Assembly (NCBI GenBank): GCA_030042885.1
Contig: JASHYW010000641.1
Coordinates: forward strand, 1-10,655
From: Streptosporangiaceae bacterium
GTDB lineage: Bacteria > Actinomycetota > Actinomycetes > Streptosporangiales > Streptosporangiaceae
Length of the DNA stretch: 10,655 nt
Direction: 5' to 3'
How positions within the stretch are numbered: position 1 is the first letter of the stretch; each line of letters opens with the position of its first letter. The notes beneath the pieces are model-generated. The model searched no databases. It saw only the letters and a list, made by a program, of their open reading frames with translations, and was not told the origin of the DNA. Below, in pieces: positions 8,012 to 10,655 of the stretch. The translations under genes and the position numbers were made by a program.

Positions 8012-8097
8012 GGCGGCGGGCCGCCGCGCGGCGCCGCGCTCAGCCGCGGTCCGGTGGCTCAGTGCCCGATCATCGCGCCCGCCATCAGCCCGCGGGG

Positions 8098-9885
8098 TCA
8101 GGTGAACGGGTAGACGTGCGGGGACGTGCCGGCGTTTCCCCACGTGATGGCCACCGCAACTCCGGGCCAGGGCACATTGCCGAAGATGGCGAAGGCCGTG
8201 AAGGTGCCGCCGGGTGCCACTCGTATCGCGGCGCCGGGATCCTGGCTGCAGTTCGTGGTCTGGGCGTTGACGGTGCCGTCGTTGCCCTTGCCGCCGGTCA
8301 TGTTCTCCGCGACGTACGCGGCGTCTACCCAGCCGCCCTGGCAGCTGACGATCTGGACGGACTTCTCGATGTTGGTGTACGTGACGTAGGCGGTCCAGGA
8401 CAGCGGCACGCCGGACGAGTACGGCGCCACGACCGATTCTGTCCACACGACCTTGAAGCCCCCGTAGTCGTTGCTGATCACGGCGTCCGGGCCAGCGTAC
8501 GTGCCGGCCTTGGTGCACCCGGTTCCGTCCGGCTCGCACACGGTGGCGCCTGACGAAGAAGAGGGCGATGGCGAGGGCTTCGGGGACGGGGACTTCGAGG
8601 GCGAGGGGGACGGCGCGGGCGAGGACGGGGATGAGGACGAGGACGACGGCGCGGGCGAGGACGGCCCCGGGGACGACGCGGACGCGGCCGGTGAGGCCTT
8701 GTGGGACGCGGACTTCAGCGCCGCGGATACCGACGACGAAGACCCGGACGGGGACGGCCCGAGTGATATCGAATGGACCGCCGCGACCGGATGACCCGGA
8801 GGGCCGGGCTTGGTCGAGCTAATGGTGGCGGCCAGCGCCGTGCCTGCCGCCACGACCGCGACCACGACGCCGGCCGCGATCAACGCGCGGAGGTGCTTGA
8901 GGTGCCTGAGATGCCATAGATGCCGGAGGTGCCACAGATGCCGTGCTTCCCGGGATTCCTCGGCATCCTCGGACAAGTTGACCCGGTGCACGGCGGTGCC
9001 CTGGACCGCCGGGGCCTGGCCGGAGGGCCACAGTGCCGCCAGCGCGAGCGCTGCCTCGCCCAGGTGCGACCGGCCCCGCCCGGCCCATTCCCGGCCGTAG
9101 GCGCCTGATGCAGCCGTGTGGAGTTCGGTGACGAAGACGCGCGCGTCGGCCGGCCGGTTCCCGGGCTCCTTGGCCATGCCGGCCGCCACCAGGGGCCGTA
9201 GCGGCTCTGGCACCGGGTCAAGAGACACCGGCTCGGAACGGTGCTGGCGCATCAGCTCGGCGCTGGTTTTCCCGCTGAACGGCGGGCGGCCGGTCAGGCA
9301 CTCGTAGAAGGTGGCCGTGGCCGCGTAGACATCGCTGGCCGGGCTGGCCGGGGCGCCGGCCAGCTGCTCCGGCGGCGCGTACAGCAGGGTGCCCGCAGGA
9401 AAGGGCCGGTCACCGGTGCGCGCCGCGATGCCGAAATCAGTCAGCTTGCTCGCGCCCTCGCCGTTGACCAGCACGTTCTCCGGCTTGTAGTCCCGGTGCA
9501 CGATCCCCCGCTGGTGCGCAGCCGCCAGGCCAAGCAGCGAGCCCTCCAGGACCACCAGCGCGGCCTCCGCGGTGGTGCTGCCCTGATGAGCCAAGATCTC
9601 CCGCAGCGAGATGCCGTCGATGAGTTCCATGACGATGGCGGCGCCCGACGGCGATTCGACGTATTCGTAGAGCCGGACGATGTTCTCCTCGTCCAGGGAC
9701 GCCAGCACGGTCGCCTCACCGCGGAACATCTCGGCGAATTCGGCATCGGCCAGGAGATCAGGGCGCAGGTACTTGATCGCCACGAAGGTGCCTGACGCGT
9801 CGTGCCTGGCCAGCACCACCTCGCCGAACGAGCCCGAGCCGAGCGCCCTCAGCTCGGTGTACCCGGGAACCTTCCACCCCGGCAT
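8098..9885 (-). CDS. Transmembrane Ser/Thr protein kinase with unknown C-terminal extracellular domain
   Basis: A 595-residue Hanks-type (PknB-like) kinase. The cytoplasmic kinase domain (~8-258) has all key elements: glycine loop GSGSFG (16-21), VAIK with K38, HRDYKPEN (130-137), TDFG (149-152), APPEQ (170-174), SDVYA (184-188). A juxtamembrane region follows, ending in a His-Leu repeat (316-333), then one membrane helix (~334-355). Outside the membrane come a ~90-residue Ser/Pro/Lys/Ala linker (356-446) and a 150-residue domain with four cysteines (C450, C457, C515, C546), possibly two disulfides. The ectodomain carries no PASTA repeats and is not one I recognise; it has the short beta-strand pattern of a ligand-binding sandwich. 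ATG 9885 has GAAGGGG about 9 nt upstream. It follows the one-TM protein gene by 30 bp, probably as one operon. It likely senses an extracellular cue; substrates are unknown. Confidence 0.92.
   Translation of the reverse strand: MPGWKVPGYTELRALGSGSFGEVVLARHDASGTFVAIKYLRPDLLADAEFAEMFRGEATVLASLDEENIVRLYEYVESPSGAAIVMELIDGISLREILAHQGSTTAEAALVVLEGSLLGLAAAHQRGIVHRDYKPENVLVNGEGASKLTDFGIAARTGDRPFPAGTLLYAPPEQLAGAPASPASDVYAATATFYECLTGRPPFSGKTSAELMRQHRSEPVSLDPVPEPLRPLVAAGMAKEPGNRPADARVFVTELHTAASGAYGREWAGRGRSHLGEAALALAALWPSGQAPAVQGTAVHRVNLSEDAEESREARHLWHLRHLWHLRHLKHLRALIAAGVVVAVVAAGTALAATISSTKPGPPGHPVAAVHSISLGPSPSGSSSSVSAALKSASHKASPAASASSPGPSSPAPSSSSSSPSSPAPSPSPSKSPSPKPSPSPSSSSGATVCEPDGTGCTKAGTYAGPDAVISNDYGGFKVVWTESVVAPYSSGVPLSWTAYVTYTNIEKSVQIVSCQGGWVDAAYVAENMTGGKGNDGTVNAQTTNCSQDPGAAIRVAPGGTFTAFAIFGNVPWPGVAVAITWGNAGTSPHVYPFT
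8548..8820 (-). repeat. Low-complexity Ser/Pro/Lys linker of the kinase
   Basis: Codons 356-446 of the kinase form short SPSP, SSSS and PSPK runs. The DNA is strongly strand-asymmetric, with GA-rich plus-strand tracts around 8550-8690. It encodes a flexible extracellular stalk between the membrane helix and the C-terminal domain. Such tracts are prone to slippage, so length variation between strains would be expected. Confidence 0.75.
8890..8943 (-). repeat. Six tandem 9-bp units encoding a His-Leu-rich juxtamembrane repeat
   Basis: Six consecutive 9-bp units (8890, 8899, 8908, 8917, 8926, 8935) of consensus gaGrTGCCn, partly organised as an 18-bp pair. They encode alternating HLR and HLW/HLK triplets at kinase residues 316-333, immediately inside the membrane helix. 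Confidence 0.85.
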
Positions 9886-9915
9886 CCGGATCGGCCCCCT
9901 TCGCGGAGTCAGCCC

Positions 9916-10653
9916 TCAGCAGCTCACCACGAACGCCGCCGAGGCGGCCTGCGGGTCAGGGCCGAGGATTTGCAACGTCACCGTCTGCGAGGCGCTGCCG
10001 TGACCCTGGCCCTGGACCGCGACGGTCACATACACGGCATGCTGCCCGGCGACGACAGACTGGCTGAGCGGCTGAGGTGCCTGCCGGTCCGGCCGGAACA
10101 GCCACTGATAGGAGACCGTTCCGGCCGAGCCATTTGTGGTGATCCGGCCGGTCACGTCCACGCCGCAGGCCGTCTTGGTCTGCTGCGAGATCCCCACGCC
10201 GGTCACATGGAACGGCGCGTGATGGAAGCGCAGATACAGAACCACGCCGCTCGCCGCGAGCAATATCACCGTGAGCGCCGCGCCGAACAGCCGGCGCAGT
10301 CCAACCCCGCGCCGGGGTGGTTCGGGCAGATGAGCGGTGCGCCAGATGCGCTCCGCCGTCACTCCGGCCTGGCTTGCGGGCGGGGCGGCGGGAACTCCCG
10401 GACCATATCTCACGATGTCTGCCTGCGGCTGGTGCGTCGCGGCGGCAGACGGCGGCTGAACCGCGGTCGCAGGCGGCGGCTGCGGCGTCGCGGCGGCCGT
10501 CGGCTGGTACGGCCGCATCACTTCTGTCGGCTGGTTATGCCGCACGACTTCGGTCGGCCGGTACTCCGGCATGGCCTCCGTAGGCTGGCTATCACCTGCA
10601 CCGGCCGGCAGCGCGGGATCAGGCCTGGATGACCCTTCCCCCATCTGGTCCAT
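9916..10653 (-). CDS. One-TM protein with Pro/Thr-rich cytoplasmic tail; unrecognised extracellular domain
   Basis: A 245-residue protein with no family I can name. Residues 1-110 are Pro/Ala/Gln/Thr-rich and disordered, with a four-fold 9-residue repeat: threonines T25, T34, T43 and T52 each sit in a (Q/R)PT motif, three continuing as PTE(A/V). Basic residues (PPRRGVGLRR, 112-121) precede one membrane helix (~123-142). The positive-inside rule therefore places the N-terminal tail in the cytoplasm and residues 143-245 outside. The outer part is Gly/Val/Thr-rich with predicted beta strands and two cysteines (C163, terminal C245). The ATG at 10653 is the first visible start, but only two bases precede it, so the gene may begin beyond the window. 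The gene ends 30 bp before the kinase gene, suggesting cotranscription. A substrate, adaptor or co-sensor of that kinase is a reasonable inference, not shown. Confidence 0.75.
   Translation of the reverse strand: MDQMGEGSSRPDPALPAGAGDSQPTEAMPEYRPTEVVRHNQPTEVMRPYQPTAAATPQPPPATAVQPPSAAATHQPQADIVRYGPGVPAAPPASQAGVTAERIWRTAHLPEPPRRGVGLRRLFGAALTVILLAASGVVLYLRFHHAPFHVTGVGISQQTKTACGVDVTGRITTNGSAGTVSYQWLFRPDRQAPQPLSQSVVAGQHAVYVTVAVQGQGHGSASQTVTLQILGPDPQAASAAFVVSC
10492..10587 (-). repeat. 27-bp period repeat encoding PTE motifs
   Basis: Codons 23-54 of the one-TM protein contain four copies of a 9-residue unit beginning (Q/R)PT, spaced exactly 9 residues apart. The first three continue as PTE(A/V)(M/V) and the fourth is degenerate. 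The copies have diverged at DNA level, so this is an old tandem duplication retained in protein. Confidence 0.75.
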
Positions 10654-10655
10654 CT

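Noticed and set aside
8012..8025. GGCGGC/GCCGCC hairpin downstream of the kinase as a terminator
   Set aside because: There is no U-tract and it is about 75 bp past the stop codon in an extremely GC-rich spacer. The evidence is too weak for a terminator call.
8471..8794. Asp/Glu/Gly-rich plus-strand open frame that looks like an acidic repeat protein
   Set aside because: It is the antisense shadow of the Ser/Pro codons in the kinase linker.

Overview
The window is high-GC DNA with GTG starts and strong GC bias at third codon positions. It encodes a PaaX-family regulator, a wax-ester-synthase/diacylglycerol acyltransferase and a one-pass Ser/Thr kinase with a long Ser/Pro linker. Together these point to an actinomycete (Streptomyces/Streptosporangiales-like). 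This is inferred from gene content only, and no species is claimed.

Layout. Bases 1-183 (+) hold the first ~60 codons of a crotonase (enoyl-CoA hydratase) gene, frameshifted and truncated. Bases 209-2092 (-) encode a full-length PrpE-type short-chain acyl-CoA synthetase. Divergent from it lie a WS/DGAT acyltransferase (2232-3656, +) and a small Dabb-family alpha/beta-barrel protein (3773-4084, +). At 4081-4170 (-) is a ~30-codon fragment of an acyl-CoA dehydrogenase. It lies against the 3' end of a large fused FAD monooxygenase/FMN 'old yellow enzyme' protein (4155-6605, -), of the salicylyl-CoA 5-hydroxylase / 2-aminobenzoyl-CoA monooxygenase-reductase type. A short AT-rich divergent control region separates this gene from a RidA-family gene (6736-7137, +). 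The RidA gene overlaps the 3' end of a convergent PaaX-family repressor gene (7127-7996, -). Bases 8098-10653 (-) hold a two-gene unit: a one-TM protein with a proline/threonine-rich N-terminal tail, followed 30 bp later by a transmembrane Ser/Thr protein kinase.

How it fits together. The fused hydroxylase, RidA, PaaX and the crotonase and acyl-CoA dehydrogenase remnants look like the remains of an aromatic acyl-CoA catabolic cluster. In it an aromatic CoA thioester is hydroxylated and reduced, then handled by beta-oxidation-like steps. A RidA protein beside the hydroxylase, plus beta-oxidation remnants, fits 2-aminobenzoyl-CoA (anthranilate) at least as well as salicylyl-CoA. The two beta-oxidation genes visible here are broken, so the cluster is either decaying or served by copies elsewhere. 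The kinase and its partner membrane protein are a separate signalling module.

There is no gene-free stretch longer than 300 bp. I saw no tRNA, rRNA, CRISPR array or insertion sequence.
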